DNA of 45,077 nt from an uncultured Bacteroidales bacterium (GCA_902776455.1 CACYQI010000022.1:1-45077); one strand, 5' to 3'; positions 25,475 through 35,860 are shown, counted from the first letter of the stretch. Made by a program: numbers and translations. Notes: generated by a model not told the origin, from the sequence alone.

Positions 25475-28400
25475 ATGAAGCATCAAATACTCCGCAGGTT
25501 TTCTCTCCTGCTCTCTCTCGTGGTTGTCGCCAATATGCTCCGTGCATACGACGGAAGTACCGACCGGCTTCTTGAAGGCACGGTGATATACTCCGGTGCG
25601 GAGTCGAAGGCGCTCCTGGCCTTCGATGGTGATAACGAGACCTACTACAGTACCAATTCCGATACCTTCGGTTGGGTGGGTCTCGACCTCGGCGAACCCT
25701 GCGTCATCACCCGTGTAGGCTATACGCCAGCTCCTGGTTATCAGGGCAGTCAGCGCATGGTGCTCAGCCTCTTCGAGGGTGCCAACAGCCCCGACTTCAT
25801 GGATGCCGTACCCCTCTACCTCATCAGTTCGGAACCCGGCCGGAGTGCCTATACCACCGCCGACGTCAACGTCAGCCGTGCTTTCCGCTATGTCCGCTAC
25901 GTAGGCAATTCAGGCTCGTACGCCAACGTCGCTGAGCTGAAATTCTTCGGCCACGCCGGCGAGGGCGACGACAGCCAGTTCTATCAGATTACAAACCTGC
26001 CCACGCTCAGCGTCCACGTGCAGAACAACATCCTGCCCACCGAGCGGGGTGTGGACTTCGAGTCGCAGTCGTTGCTCATCTACGAAGGCGGCACGATGAT
26101 TCAGGACTATCCCATCCTGTTCCGCGTCCGTGGCAACTACTCTTCCACCCACGAGAACAAGGCCTTCCGCATGAAGTACAACGACGGCAAGAGCCACCAC
26201 ATGATGCGCGGCTCGGCCAACGAAGCTCCCGCCAAAGCCAAGAAGTGGGTGCTCATCAACAGCTATCGCGACAAGACGCTGATGCGCAATCCCGTGGCTT
26301 GGGCCATGTCGCGTCGGGGCGAAAAGGAGTGGACGCCGTGGAGCCAAGTAGTGGACCTCGTCGTCAACGGCTGCTATTGGGGCACCTACACGCTTGCCGA
26401 TGCCGTCAGCGTCGATAGGAACCGCATCGACATCACCGAGATGATGGAGTGGGACACGGAAGGCGAAGAACTCACCGGCGGCTACTTCGTCGAGGTCGAT
26501 AACAACGCCAGCCGCGAGCCGTACTGGTTCACTTCCCCCTATGGCAACCCTATCAGCGTACACGAACCCGACGAGGATGTCATGCAGCCCGTACAGTTCA
26601 GCTACATCCGCAATGCGTGGAACGACATGGAGAGCACCGTCTTCAGTTCCGACTATACCGACAAGGAGAAGGGACTCGCCTCGGTGCTTGACGTCGAGTC
26701 GTTCTGCCGGCACTTCCTCATCAGCGAGTTCAACGGCAACACCGACATGCTCTGCCAAGTGTTCTACTATAAGGAGCGAGGCGACGACCACTTCTACACA
26801 GGCCCCATCTGGGATGCTGATCTCGCCTTGGAGAACGACCAGACCACCTATCCCGCCAACGAGCGCATGGACTGGACCTACAAGGTGCGCGACACAGGCA
26901 ACTGGACGCAGTTCGTCGGCCGCGTCCTTTCCGACCCCTCCGTCTTCTCCAATCTGCAGATGATGTGGGCTAAGCTCCGCAAGAAAGGCAACTTCGAACC
27001 TAACGACCTTGCAGCCGACGTCGATTCGCTCAGAGAAGTAGTGCGTGCCTCGGCCAACCTCAACTTCATCCGCTGGCCTTACCTCAACCAGTGGCTCTCG
27101 CTCAATCCCGAGGTTCCCGGCTCGTGGGAAGCCGAGGTGGACCGCGTCCGCAACTTCGTCCGCGACCGCGTGGCATGGATGGACCAAATGCTTTCCTACG
27201 GCACAATCCGGCAAGTGAACGGCGTCTATCAGTTAGGCTCTCCGCTGGACCTCTGCGTCTTCAGCCAGATGTACAACGAAGGGAACATGACCAACGTCAA
27301 GGCCGTGCTCGTCAACGACATAGACATGGAGGAGTTCAACAGTGAGTTCAGTCCCATCGGAACCCTGGCTACGCCCTTCTCCGGCAACATCGACGGCAAG
27401 GGACACACCATCTTCAACCTCCGCATCAGCGGCGAGGACGGCGTAGGATTCATCGGATGTCCAGGCACTTGCACACTGAGCAATATCATCTTCGACGAGT
27501 CGTGTCACGTGGAAGGCGTAACACATGTCGGCATGCTTGCAGGCTATCTCCGCAACGGAAACGTCACTATTTCCGGCGTAGAGAACCATGGTTCTGTCAC
27601 AGCCACAGGCGAATTTGCCGCAGCCCTCGTAGGCTATGGCCGTATAATGGGCACCGTGAACGTCACCAATTGCTCCAACACCGGCTCCATCACAGCTCAG
27701 TCGGGTGCCGCAGCCCTCGTCGGCCCCTCGGCCGGAAAGGTTTCCGTGGCCAACAGCTACAATGCGGGCAACGTCACGGGTGCTGTCGAAGGCAAGGAGT
27801 TCGCCTTCGCCAACAAGAGCACCGTCGTGGAGAACTGCTGGGACTACACTTCCTTGCAGACCAACAACATGACGCCCTCTCAGGTTGACAACGGCTATCT
27901 CTGCTACCAGCTCAACTTCAACGCAGGCTACGATAGGTGGCGGCAGAACATCGACAACGGCAGGGAACACGACCTCTGGCCAGTGCTTCGCAAGAACGGA
28001 GGCATGGTCTATGAGCGAGATGGCCGTTACACCAACATCAGCTCCGAGTCGGTTAAGTTCCGCTACTACAGCCTTGTCATCACCGGTCTGCAGAGTCATA
28101 GAACCGGTGCCATGCAGTTTGCCGAGTTCGACATACTGGACGAGACCTTGAACGAAGTGCAGGCGCTGTCCGTTTACGCTGGTCCCAACGGTTACAACGA
28201 AATAGAGGACTGGAGTAGCGCCGCTGATAATGATGTCTATACGAAGTACTGCGGCCTCTTCCAAGGCAAGTCAGCCTTCTTCTTCGACGCTGGCGCTGAG
28301 GTCGATGCCTACGGCTACCGCATCTATACGGCCAACGATACCGGCACCTATCCCGAACGCAATCCCGGCTCGTGGAAGCTTTACGGCAGCAACGTGCAAC

Positions 28401-29416
28401 TCTATGACGCGGACGATGCCGGCTGGGTGCTCATCGACGAGCAAAGCGACGACATGACCCTGCAAGCCACCAGCTATGTGCCCTACGACTTCTACATCCC
28501 CCATTCCCTCAAGTCGCTCACCATCGACAAGCACGCTCTCACGCTCCTCACCGGCGAAGAGATGCAGTTGCAGGCCAGCTATCTGCCACTCTCCTTCCGT
28601 GACCTTCGGCTGCAATGGACCTCTACCGACGAGAACGTCGCCACGGTCGATGAGCAGGGACACATCGTGGCTGTCGGACTCGGAAAGGCCGACATCATCC
28701 TCTCTGCACCGAACATCAGCACCTTGCGCGACACGTGCTCCGTCGTCGTCGTGAAGGAATTGCCCATGCACCGCTACTATCAGCTCGCCATCGATGCAAT
28801 AGCAAGCGGCAATGTCATACAGCTCTCTGAGTTCGACCTCATTGACAGGTTCGGCAATGAAGTAAGGCCGCTCACCCTCTATGCCTGCACCGGCGAGTAC
28901 ATCAAAGACCATGACCAGGCCGACCTCTTCGACGACGACCTCTCCACCAAGTACTGCGGAACCATCGACGAAGGCACTACATTATATATATATATAGATG
29001 CAGGCCAGCCCGTCATGCTCTCCGGCTACCGCTTCACCACTGCTGCCGACACCCAGACCTTCCCCGGACGCAATCCCGTCACATGGTCGCTCTATGCCAG
29101 CAACACGCGTAGCGAACAGCCCGACCACAGCGACTGGATGCTCCTCGACCGTCGCGAGAACGACACGACGCTCGGAGCCGAGAACTTCAAGCCCTACGAT
29201 TTCTTCTTCAGCTACCCGAAGCCCATACCGGGTGACATCGATGGCAACGGCACAGTAGATGCAGCCGACTACGCAGCCCTCAAGCTCTACATCGTGGGAC
29301 GCAACGTCGAGGCCTTCGTTCCCGAAGCAGCCGACCTCAACGGCGACGGCAAGGTCAACGCACAGGACCTCGTACTCCTGGCCGACATGCTCAATGACGG
29401 CGGATTAGACCTCTGA
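25475..29416 (+). CDS. secreted CotH-kinase protein with discoidin-like, Ig-like and dockerin domains
   Basis: The 1313-residue product has a signal peptide (to about residue 24). Domains in order: discoidin/F5-8-like (about 30-165), CotH kinase-like (about 175-570), beta-helix GLUG-like repeats (about 590-790), discoidin-like (about 860-1005), bacterial Ig-like Big_2 (about 1008-1095), discoidin-like (about 1100-1245) and a dockerin (about 1250-1313). The CotH part shows SYRDKTLMRNPVA, VNGCYWGTYTL, GGYFVEVD and GPIWDADLALEN with its metal-binding Asp pair. The dockerin has two calcium loops, DIDGNGTVDAAD and DLNGDGKVNAQD. CotH proteins are atypical protein kinases; whether this one phosphorylates is unknown. 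Its discoidin-like domains match those of the 30764-35860 protein. There is no sorting-type tail; the dockerin occupies that place. Confidence 0.88.
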   Translation: MKHQILRRFSLLLSLVVVANMLRAYDGSTDRLLEGTVIYSGAESKALLAFDGDNETYYSTNSDTFGWVGLDLGEPCVITRVGYTPAPGYQGSQRMVLSLFEGANSPDFMDAVPLYLISSEPGRSAYTTADVNVSRAFRYVRYVGNSGSYANVAELKFFGHAGEGDDSQFYQITNLPTLSVHVQNNILPTERGVDFESQSLLIYEGGTMIQDYPILFRVRGNYSSTHENKAFRMKYNDGKSHHMMRGSANEAPAKAKKWVLINSYRDKTLMRNPVAWAMSRRGEKEWTPWSQVVDLVVNGCYWGTYTLADAVSVDRNRIDITEMMEWDTEGEELTGGYFVEVDNNASREPYWFTSPYGNPISVHEPDEDVMQPVQFSYIRNAWNDMESTVFSSDYTDKEKGLASVLDVESFCRHFLISEFNGNTDMLCQVFYYKERGDDHFYTGPIWDADLALENDQTTYPANERMDWTYKVRDTGNWTQFVGRVLSDPSVFSNLQMMWAKLRKKGNFEPNDLAADVDSLREVVRASANLNFIRWPYLNQWLSLNPEVPGSWEAEVDRVRNFVRDRVAWMDQMLSYGTIRQVNGVYQLGSPLDLCVFSQMYNEGNMTNVKAVLVNDIDMEEFNSEFSPIGTLATPFSGNIDGKGHTIFNLRISGEDGVGFIGCPGTCTLSNIIFDESCHVEGVTHVGMLAGYLRNGNVTISGVENHGSVTATGEFAAALVGYGRIMGTVNVTNCSNTGSITAQSGAAALVGPSAGKVSVANSYNAGNVTGAVEGKEFAFANKSTVVENCWDYTSLQTNNMTPSQVDNGYLCYQLNFNAGYDRWRQNIDNGREHDLWPVLRKNGGMVYERDGRYTNISSESVKFRYYSLVITGLQSHRTGAMQFAEFDILDETLNEVQALSVYAGPNGYNEIEDWSSAADNDVYTKYCGLFQGKSAFFFDAGAEVDAYGYRIYTANDTGTYPERNPGSWKLYGSNVQLYDADDAGWVLIDEQSDDMTLQATSYVPYDFYIPHSLKSLTIDKHALTLLTGEEMQLQASYLPLSFRDLRLQWTSTDENVATVDEQGHIVAVGLGKADIILSAPNISTLRDTCSVVVVKELPMHRYYQLAIDAIASGNVIQLSEFDLIDRFGNEVRPLTLYACTGEYIKDHDQADLFDDDLSTKYCGTIDEGTTLYIYIDAGQPVMLSGYRFTTAADTQTFPGRNPVTWSLYASNTRSEQPDHSDWMLLDRRENDTTLGAENFKPYDFFFSYPKPIPGDIDGNGTVDAADYAALKLYIVGRNVEAFVPEAADLNGDGKVNAQDLVLLADMLNDGGLDL

Positions 29417-29438
29417 ATGTGCCCCATTAGCATCCGTT

Positions 29439-29552
29439 CTGGCGGATTTGTAATCCGCCAGCATTGAGTGTCAGCATTTGCAATGCGCTGAATCAACAAA
29501 AATGTTTCAAGATTGCAAATCCCTGTGCTCTATGCGGGCGTACTGCAATACT
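29439..29552. repeat. REP-like palindromic repeat, left of the RAYT gene
   Basis: CTGGCGGATT-TGT-AATCCGCCAG (29439-29461) is a perfect 10-bp stem. After it, 29465-29552 is a direct repeat of 30299-30386 (GTGTCAG.ATTTG.AATGC, then ATT.CAAATCCCT and CTCTATGCGGGCG). The two copies bracket the RAYT gene. Confidence 0.85.
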
Positions 29553-29593
29553 TCCTGAACTACTGACTGAATATAACATAACGCCGCACCACT

Positions 29594-30133
29594 ATGTCAT
29601 TTGTGTTGACACGCGAGTTGTACTTCACTACGTCCACTGTCGTTGACTGGATGGATGTATTCACTCGTCCGCTGTACAAGCAAGTCGTGGTTAAATCTTT
29701 AGAGTATTGTCAGCTGCACAAAGGGCTTGATATTTATGCATGGGTGTTGATGACCAATCATTTGCACATGATTGTCGGAGTGAGAGGCACAGATTCAGTT
29801 GCTGATGTGCTCCGTGATTTCAAGAAGTTCACCAGCAAAGGCATTGTCAAAGCCATTCTGGAGAATCCTCAAGAGAGTAGGGTGAGTTGGTTGTTGGACA
29901 GATTTGAATTCCGTGCAGCTTATGACAAGAAGATAACAGGACACAAGTTTTGGCAGGATGACAATCATGTGGAACAAATCTATTCAGTTGACTTCTATCG
30001 GCAGAAACTTGAATACATACATCAGAACCCGGTAAGGCAAGAGTTCGTTTCAAGACCTGAAGACTATTTGTATAGTTCTGCTCGCAACTATGCAGGCATG
30101 AAAGGACTCTTGGATGTCATTGTGGTACGATAG
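29594..30133 (+). CDS. REP-associated tyrosine transposase (RAYT), IS200-like Y1 family
   Basis: The 179-residue product has the HUH motif (H56-L-H58 in MTNHLHMIV) and the RAYT block KLEYIHQNPVRQEFV...YLYSSARNY. Tyr141 is the candidate nucleophile. RAYTs are single-copy, domesticated-looking relatives of IS200/IS605 transposases that act on REP palindromes. It sits between two copies of a palindromic repeat (29439-29552 and 30299-30388), with a solo copy at 3124-3175, which is the expected substrate arrangement. Length and motifs look intact. No promoter box was identified. Confidence 0.92.
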   Translation: MSFVLTRELYFTTSTVVDWMDVFTRPLYKQVVVKSLEYCQLHKGLDIYAWVLMTNHLHMIVGVRGTDSVADVLRDFKKFTSKGIVKAILENPQESRVSWLLDRFEFRAAYDKKITGHKFWQDDNHVEQIYSVDFYRQKLEYIHQNPVRQEFVSRPEDYLYSSARNYAGMKGLLDVIVVR

Positions 30134-30298
30134 TCAACTTTCCAATCTTCGTACTGTCCTAAAGGTTACGTTTTGGGGCGTTCTCTATGCTGCCTGATTG
30201 CTACTCTGCCCGAACAACCGACCCTGCACTGTTGGATTTATCCTCTGACTTTGTCGCTTGAGAGTCCGTTCTGACTGATAAACAATTCGCCAGTATTG
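30134..30298. other. short gene-free stretch after the RAYT gene
   Basis: I see no gene, clear hairpin or promoter here; it joins the right REP-like repeat. Confidence 0.4.
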
Positions 30299-30390
30299 TG
30301 TGTCAGTATTTGTAATGCATTGAATCACAAACATATTATGGGATTACAAATCCCTCTACTCTATGCGGGCGGATTACAAATCCGCCCGAA
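30299..30390. repeat. REP-like palindromic repeat, right of the RAYT gene
   Basis: GGGATT-ACA-AATCCC (30340-30354) and CGGGCGGATT-ACA-AATCCGCCCG (30366-30388, perfect 10-bp arms) follow a segment homologous to 29465-29552. The stem sequence GGCGGATT is shared with the left copy. Confidence 0.88.
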
Positions 30391-30397
30391 CGGATTC

Positions 30398-30512
30398 ATA
30401 CAGCACGTTGCATCGGCTTATGCTCCACGTTGCATCGGCCTACGCTCCACGTTGCATTGGCCTACGCTCCACGTTGCATCGGCTCATGCTCCACGTTGTG
30501 TAGGGCCGTACC
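30398..30512. repeat. 22-bp-period array E
   Basis: Cores GCACGT (30403) and CCACGT (30425, 30447, 30469, 30491) are exactly 22 bp apart with TGCATCGGC-type sequence between. All units here carry ACGTTG instead of ACGGAG. It directly follows the right REP-like repeat. The rest of the gap to 30660 shows no gene. Confidence 0.9.
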
Positions 30513-30672
30513 CCTGAAGGCCTCTTTGAGACACCCTCGCAACAGCTGTCCGAGGCCTTATTTGCTCTTGCAAACAGCCCCTAATCGAAAAAACTAACAC
30601 CTGCATCGTTAAATAATGTTAACACAACTGTTTTTTGTGTCAAGGAAAGCAAAAAGGGATTGAAAAAAATTA

Positions 30673-30680
30673 TAACTTTG
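30673..30680 (+). promoter_or_regulatory. -7 box of the 1698-residue dockerin gene
   Basis: TAACTTTG is a full match to TAnnTTTG. The leader to the ATG at 30764 is about 80 bases, A+T-rich and without Shine-Dalgarno sequence, as usual for strongly expressed Bacteroidetes genes. Confidence 0.6.
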
Positions 30681-30763
30681 TACGACGTAAGGTGTAAAAA
30701 CATACATAAATTAATCTTTATTTATCAATTAACCCAATTTATTAACTTCAAAAACCAAACAAA

Positions 30764-33700
30764 ATGAAGAAACTGTTTACTTCAAGCGCTCTTTGGTCAT
30801 GCCTCTTTGCCCTGGCAATGATGATGACCTCTCAGAGCGCGTGGGCTGAGTACGTCAAGCTCACAGCACTGTCGGGTTCAAAAAGCCTAAGCGACGGTGA
30901 GGGTTGTGCCAAACTGGTCGATGCCGTGAGCACGACAAAGTGGGGCCAATCCTTCGACCCCTCTAACCCTGACCGTGCAAATGCCTGGGTTGTAGTGAAG
31001 GCCGAGAAGGCCGTAGTGCCCGACTGGTACTTCCTCCTCACCGGTAACGACACGGGCGGTGACCCCGGCCGCAACTGGAAGTCGTGGAACATCTACGGCG
31101 GCAACTTTGCCAGCGATGCCGAAGCAGTGCGCGGAAGCCTCGAAGATCCCGCAGCAGGCGGATGGACGCTTATCGACGAGCGCAACGGCGAGGCTCTCCC
31201 CCAAGCCAACTTTGCCAGTCAGAACTTCCAGTTCAACGAGGCAGACGGCACGACGGCCTATCAGTACTTCTGGATTGAAGTCCTCGAGTCTATCAAAGGC
31301 GCCGACACCTACCTGCAGATGAGCGAATGGGGCCTCGGCACCTATGGCGAGTTCGAGAAGTACCTCGATGACCTCGCCAACGTGCAGACAGGCACCGACG
31401 AGCCCATCGTCTACACCATCATCAGCGGTGACCGCAACGACGGTAGCGGCGAAGGCCTTGCCAAGCTTTTCGATGGCGACATCAGCACTAAGTGGGGTAA
31501 TGGCTTGACCGCCAAGAACTATGGTGAGACAACCAATGGTGCACACTTCATCATTAAGACTTCCCGTAAGATGGCTCCCACTTACTACAAGCTCGTGACA
31601 GGTAATGACAATGCCTCTTGGAAGCATCGTAACTGGAACACTTGGCAGATCTACGGCATTGCTAATGCCGACGTTCCTGCTGACGGCAAGCCGACCCGCA
31701 ACTCCGACAAGTGGGTGCTGCTCGACAAGAAGGACAACATCTCCGAGGATGTGCTGCCCGACAAGAACATGTTCACCGTCATGTTCGACCTCTCTGAGGA
31801 TGTCGCTGAGGAATACCAGTACTTCAAGGTCGAGATCGACCGCACCATGGCCGGCAGCGGCTACATGCAGATGGGCGAGTTCTCTTTGGGCGACCAATAT
31901 ACACTCGCTATCGACCGCAATGCCATCGTTGAAGCAGCCGAGGCTACCTACAGCCCCGACATCTTCGCAGAGAAGGCTTTGGTTGACCAGCTTGGTCAAG
32001 CCATCGAAGATACCAAGGTTTGCACCGATCCCTTCGCTCTGGGCAACCTGAACGCTACTATCGACGACCTGACTTCAAAGGTAGCTACTTCCGAGAGCCA
32101 ATATGCAGAGCTGATTACAGCTCGCAATCAGGCAATCAACCTCATCGGCGAGGATAACCTGAAACCTGCAGCCTTGGCATACGCAGAAAGTTGGATTAGC
32201 GAGACAGATGCCATCGCTCCCAGCGATGATTATCCCGTAGGTAACTTCGGCTACATCAAGGCCAACCGTCAGATTACCGGCCCCGAAGCTGTTGCCGAAG
32301 CAAAGCGCATCACCGAATACCTCGTAGCTAATGTCAAGGTAGAGGACGCTCCTATCTACGCTACATACGAAACCATCGTTGATGCAAACGGCTTTAACGA
32401 CGGTGAGATGGGTCACTCCCTCATCGACGGCGACAGGGAGAACACCAAGTGGTGCGCAAGCACTGACCACAAGCCCTGGCGCCTCATCTTCAAGAGCGAA
32501 GATCCCATCAAGCCTACATATTATGGTCTCGTAACAGGTGGTGACACCAACAGCTATCCCGACCGTAACTGGAAGTCTTGGAAGATTTGGGCTGCTAACT
32601 TCGACAGCGACGAAGAGGCTAAGAACGAAGAGTCCGACAAGTGGGTACTCATCGACGAGAAGAACAACGTCGGCACAGACATCCTCAAGACCACCAACAA
32701 GTACGAGAGCTACATCAACCTCTCCATCGGTTGTGCTAAGCCTTACCAGTACTTCAAGATTGTCGTTGAGGCTTCCGGCGGCAACCTCATTCAGATGAAC
32801 GAGTTCACCTTCTACAACCAGGGTAACCTCAAAGAATACCGCGAAGGTTTCTTGACTGAGTTTGATACTCCCGAGACCATTAAGGATTCTTATGTTGCTT
32901 ATAAGGGCTACATCGATGCCTACGAAGCAGCATACAATGTCCTCCTGGGTGCTGCCAATCCTCCCGACGTGATGAAGGCTTACAACGAACTGAAGGAAGC
33001 TCTGGAGAACCTCGATGAATCTGCTGCCCTTTATGAGGAATACCAGTTAGTTTATGAGGATGTGATGGGTCTCATCATCGATTCCGAGAGTCTGTCCGCT
33101 TGGCAGGCAGGTTACGGCAGTGAGAACGAAGGCCCTGGCAGCAAATACCTCCGCGGTACATACGAGTACATCACAACTAACCTTGCCCTCGACAATGAAG
33201 GCATCAAAGCAGAGACTGCTTACCTGAACAACATCTATGTGGCTTGCACAGAAGATATGTACATCTTGCTCGGCGGTCACACATCAGGAGAGTGGGGCGA
33301 CGGCTTCTATGGCCACCTCATCAACATCAACAAGAATGGCGAAAAGGAGGCAGGTAGCGATAACGGTGAAGTGAAGTGGGGCGGCGAGGCTGACGCCAAC
33401 GGCGACACCTACATCATCTTCCGTACGCTTGACAAGACCAACCCGTTCTTCTATACCTTGACTACAGGTAACGACACCCAAACATATACGGGTCGTAACT
33501 GGGGCACATGGTACATCTACGGCGCTAACTTCGAAGGCGACGGCGACGCTACCAAGGATGCCGAAGGTTGGGTTCTCATCGACTCTAAGGAGAACGTCGG
33601 TCAGGATCGTCTGCATCCCGTCAACAACCAGCCTTCTTACTTCGGCTTCAGCACCGAGACTACCGAGGAGTACATATATTATAAGGTAGTCGTAACGAAG

Positions 33701-35860
33701 GCATACAGCGGCAGTGCAATCCAGATGAACGAACTCCACTTCGGCACACCCGATGAGTTCGAAGCCATCAAGGATCAGTATCAGGATGCAGCTAAAGAGT
33801 TCGATACCAACATCGTTGCCGAGAAGGCTCTCCTCGATGACTATGAAGCATCTGTCGATGCCATCGACGAGTGCGTGAACATGGAGGCTCTCTTCCGTGC
33901 TAACTACAAGCTCGAGACGCTTCGCGAAGAGATTACCGTAAGTGCAAAGGCCTACGAGAAGTATATGAATGCCGTAGCCGCTGCCAACGATTATCTCGAC
34001 GCCAACCCATTGGCTGACAGCGAGGCTCTGACCATCTTCAAGGATTATCTGAATGAAGACGTTGAGCCTAACGAAGTCTTCCCCTATGGCTCTTCTCAGT
34101 GGATTATCGACGAACACGTACTGGCCGACAGCGTTGTCATCGACGAGATTGAGTTCCTCGAGTCTCTGAAGGCTGCTGCCGTTGCTGCAGGCTATGGCCC
34201 AGGCATGGATGTAAGCTCACTGATTGTGAACCGCACCTTCAAGAAGGCAGGCGAGATGCTGAAGGACGGCGAAGGCAAAGAAATCGGTCGCGAGGCTGAA
34301 GGCTGGGACGGCTACATCTACCGTACAGCAACCGATGACCCCGACAACGATATCTATGCAGCAGAACTCTGTGTAGGCAACGCCAAGTTCGACGTCAGCC
34401 AGACACTCACAGGCCTGAAGAACGGCTACTACAAGGTAACGCTCAATGCAGGCTATCGTCCCAACGGCGACGTACGCAGCTTCAACCACGCTGCTATGGC
34501 ATACGCCAACGACATGAAGACCTACGTTCCCGTTGTACGCGAATGCATGGCCGAGGATAGCCTCGATTCTTGGCAGGGCGACCACTACGACAGACCTATC
34601 TATGCTCTCGATTATCCTGATTATGAACCTACAGGCGATCCTACTATTGACTCTGTCAAGGTTGGTTATGTCATCTGGGGTTGCGAAGGTGCTGCCCATG
34701 CATTTGCACAGGGCCGCTATGCAATCACTATGGTTGCTAAGGTAACCGACGGCAAGCTGACTATCGGCGTGAAGAACGAAGGCACTAAGGGCAACGAATG
34801 GACTGGTATCGGTAACTTCGGTCTTGTATTCATTGGCGAGACAGAATCTAATGATAACAGTGGCATTGCTGCTGCTATTCGCGAAGCTGTCGGCTACAAT
34901 GAAGAGCGCATTTCGACGATTGAGGAGTTCTACAATCCTATTTGGGAGGATATGAAGGAAGGAGAAGTTTACTCCGATGCTCCTAACTTTGCTTCCGCTC
35001 AAAGGCAAGCCCTTGCAGAAAACAAGAACTTACTCACCTATGATGCATTGAAGACCGTTGGCGAGACTATGCAGGCCATCTATGAGACCAAGAAGGCATA
35101 CGCCGCTCTCTTCGAGGCTACTGACAAGGTTTACGCTAAGTGGCTTGAGTATGCTAACAATGGCGATGCAGAGGTTTCAGTCTATGAGATTCGCGACTAT
35201 CTGGATTCAGGCTACTACGATGACGCTGAAGCGGCTCTTGCAACCAAGGCAAAACTCTATGAAACCTATCCTGACTACCTGGAGGTTAAGGGTGACAAGG
35301 GTACCAACATCGATTTCGGTCGTGATGGCTTCGAACTCGACATTACCACTACAGGTAAGAATCCTTCTCTCGAGCTGACAGGTCTCTACGAGGCTCTGCA
35401 AAAGGGTAAGGCAATCCTGACGTTCGAATACACAGCCGACCAGGATGTCAACGGCGGTTACTTCTACTACGAGACTCCCAACCTGTTGACCGACATCAAG
35501 ACAGAACTTCCCGCTCTGACTACTGCTGCTGATTGGACTACTGTTTCTGTTGACTTGAGCGAGGGCGTTAAGGAGTATGGCTTCGGCTCTGCTACCGACC
35601 ACACTCTCTACTGGATTATCAGTCCTGAGGCCAGCAAGGAAGTTAGCCTCCACTTGGCAGTTCGCAACTTCCGCATCGTGGCTGAGGAAGCTATTGAGGG
35701 TGACCTCAACGGCGACGACAAGGTTGACATTGCCGACGCTGTGGCTGTGCTCGAGGTAATGGCTCGCGACGGTAACGATCCCGAGGCTGACCTCAACGGC
35801 GACGGTAAGGTTGATATTGCCGACTTCGTGGCTGTCCTCGAAATCATGGCAAAGCAGTAA
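30764..35860 (+). CDS. very large secreted protein: four discoidin-like repeats, helical linkers, CBM-like region and dockerin
   Basis: The 1698-residue product has a signal peptide (to about SAWA, residue 28). Four repeats of a discoidin/F5-8-like domain lie at about 30-195, 210-385, 528-690 and 830-1000. Each carries TGND or TGGD, then RNW..W.IYG or similar, W.LID or LLD, YQYFK and IQM.EF. Helical FIVAR-like linkers separate them (about 390-520, 695-825, 1005-1145). A region at about 1150-1360 (GLKNGYYKVTLNAGYRPNG) looks like a carbohydrate-binding beta-sandwich. The end is a dockerin with loops DLNGDDKVDIAD and DLNGDGKVDIAD. I see no catalytic domain, so a binding or scaffold role is inferred. 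Codon use tends toward highly expressed (many AAG, GGT, CGT in the second half). Confidence 0.85.
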   Translation: MKKLFTSSALWSCLFALAMMMTSQSAWAEYVKLTALSGSKSLSDGEGCAKLVDAVSTTKWGQSFDPSNPDRANAWVVVKAEKAVVPDWYFLLTGNDTGGDPGRNWKSWNIYGGNFASDAEAVRGSLEDPAAGGWTLIDERNGEALPQANFASQNFQFNEADGTTAYQYFWIEVLESIKGADTYLQMSEWGLGTYGEFEKYLDDLANVQTGTDEPIVYTIISGDRNDGSGEGLAKLFDGDISTKWGNGLTAKNYGETTNGAHFIIKTSRKMAPTYYKLVTGNDNASWKHRNWNTWQIYGIANADVPADGKPTRNSDKWVLLDKKDNISEDVLPDKNMFTVMFDLSEDVAEEYQYFKVEIDRTMAGSGYMQMGEFSLGDQYTLAIDRNAIVEAAEATYSPDIFAEKALVDQLGQAIEDTKVCTDPFALGNLNATIDDLTSKVATSESQYAELITARNQAINLIGEDNLKPAALAYAESWISETDAIAPSDDYPVGNFGYIKANRQITGPEAVAEAKRITEYLVANVKVEDAPIYATYETIVDANGFNDGEMGHSLIDGDRENTKWCASTDHKPWRLIFKSEDPIKPTYYGLVTGGDTNSYPDRNWKSWKIWAANFDSDEEAKNEESDKWVLIDEKNNVGTDILKTTNKYESYINLSIGCAKPYQYFKIVVEASGGNLIQMNEFTFYNQGNLKEYREGFLTEFDTPETIKDSYVAYKGYIDAYEAAYNVLLGAANPPDVMKAYNELKEALENLDESAALYEEYQLVYEDVMGLIIDSESLSAWQAGYGSENEGPGSKYLRGTYEYITTNLALDNEGIKAETAYLNNIYVACTEDMYILLGGHTSGEWGDGFYGHLININKNGEKEAGSDNGEVKWGGEADANGDTYIIFRTLDKTNPFFYTLTTGNDTQTYTGRNWGTWYIYGANFEGDGDATKDAEGWVLIDSKENVGQDRLHPVNNQPSYFGFSTETTEEYIYYKVVVTKAYSGSAIQMNELHFGTPDEFEAIKDQYQDAAKEFDTNIVAEKALLDDYEASVDAIDECVNMEALFRANYKLETLREEITVSAKAYEKYMNAVAAANDYLDANPLADSEALTIFKDYLNEDVEPNEVFPYGSSQWIIDEHVLADSVVIDEIEFLESLKAAAVAAGYGPGMDVSSLIVNRTFKKAGEMLKDGEGKEIGREAEGWDGYIYRTATDDPDNDIYAAELCVGNAKFDVSQTLTGLKNGYYKVTLNAGYRPNGDVRSFNHAAMAYANDMKTYVPVVRECMAEDSLDSWQGDHYDRPIYALDYPDYEPTGDPTIDSVKVGYVIWGCEGAAHAFAQGRYAITMVAKVTDGKLTIGVKNEGTKGNEWTGIGNFGLVFIGETESNDNSGIAAAIREAVGYNEERISTIEEFYNPIWEDMKEGEVYSDAPNFASAQRQALAENKNLLTYDALKTVGETMQAIYETKKAYAALFEATDKVYAKWLEYANNGDAEVSVYEIRDYLDSGYYDDAEAALATKAKLYETYPDYLEVKGDKGTNIDFGRDGFELDITTTGKNPSLELTGLYEALQKGKAILTFEYTADQDVNGGYFYYETPNLLTDIKTELPALTTAADWTTVSVDLSEGVKEYGFGSATDHTLYWIISPEASKEVSLHLAVRNFRIVAEEAIEGDLNGDDKVDIADAVAVLEVMARDGNDPEADLNGDGKVDIADFVAVLEIMAKQ

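Noticed and set aside
25910-27214. Minus-strand frame inside the CotH gene
   Set aside because: It overlaps well-defined CotH motifs on the plus strand and has shadow-type composition.
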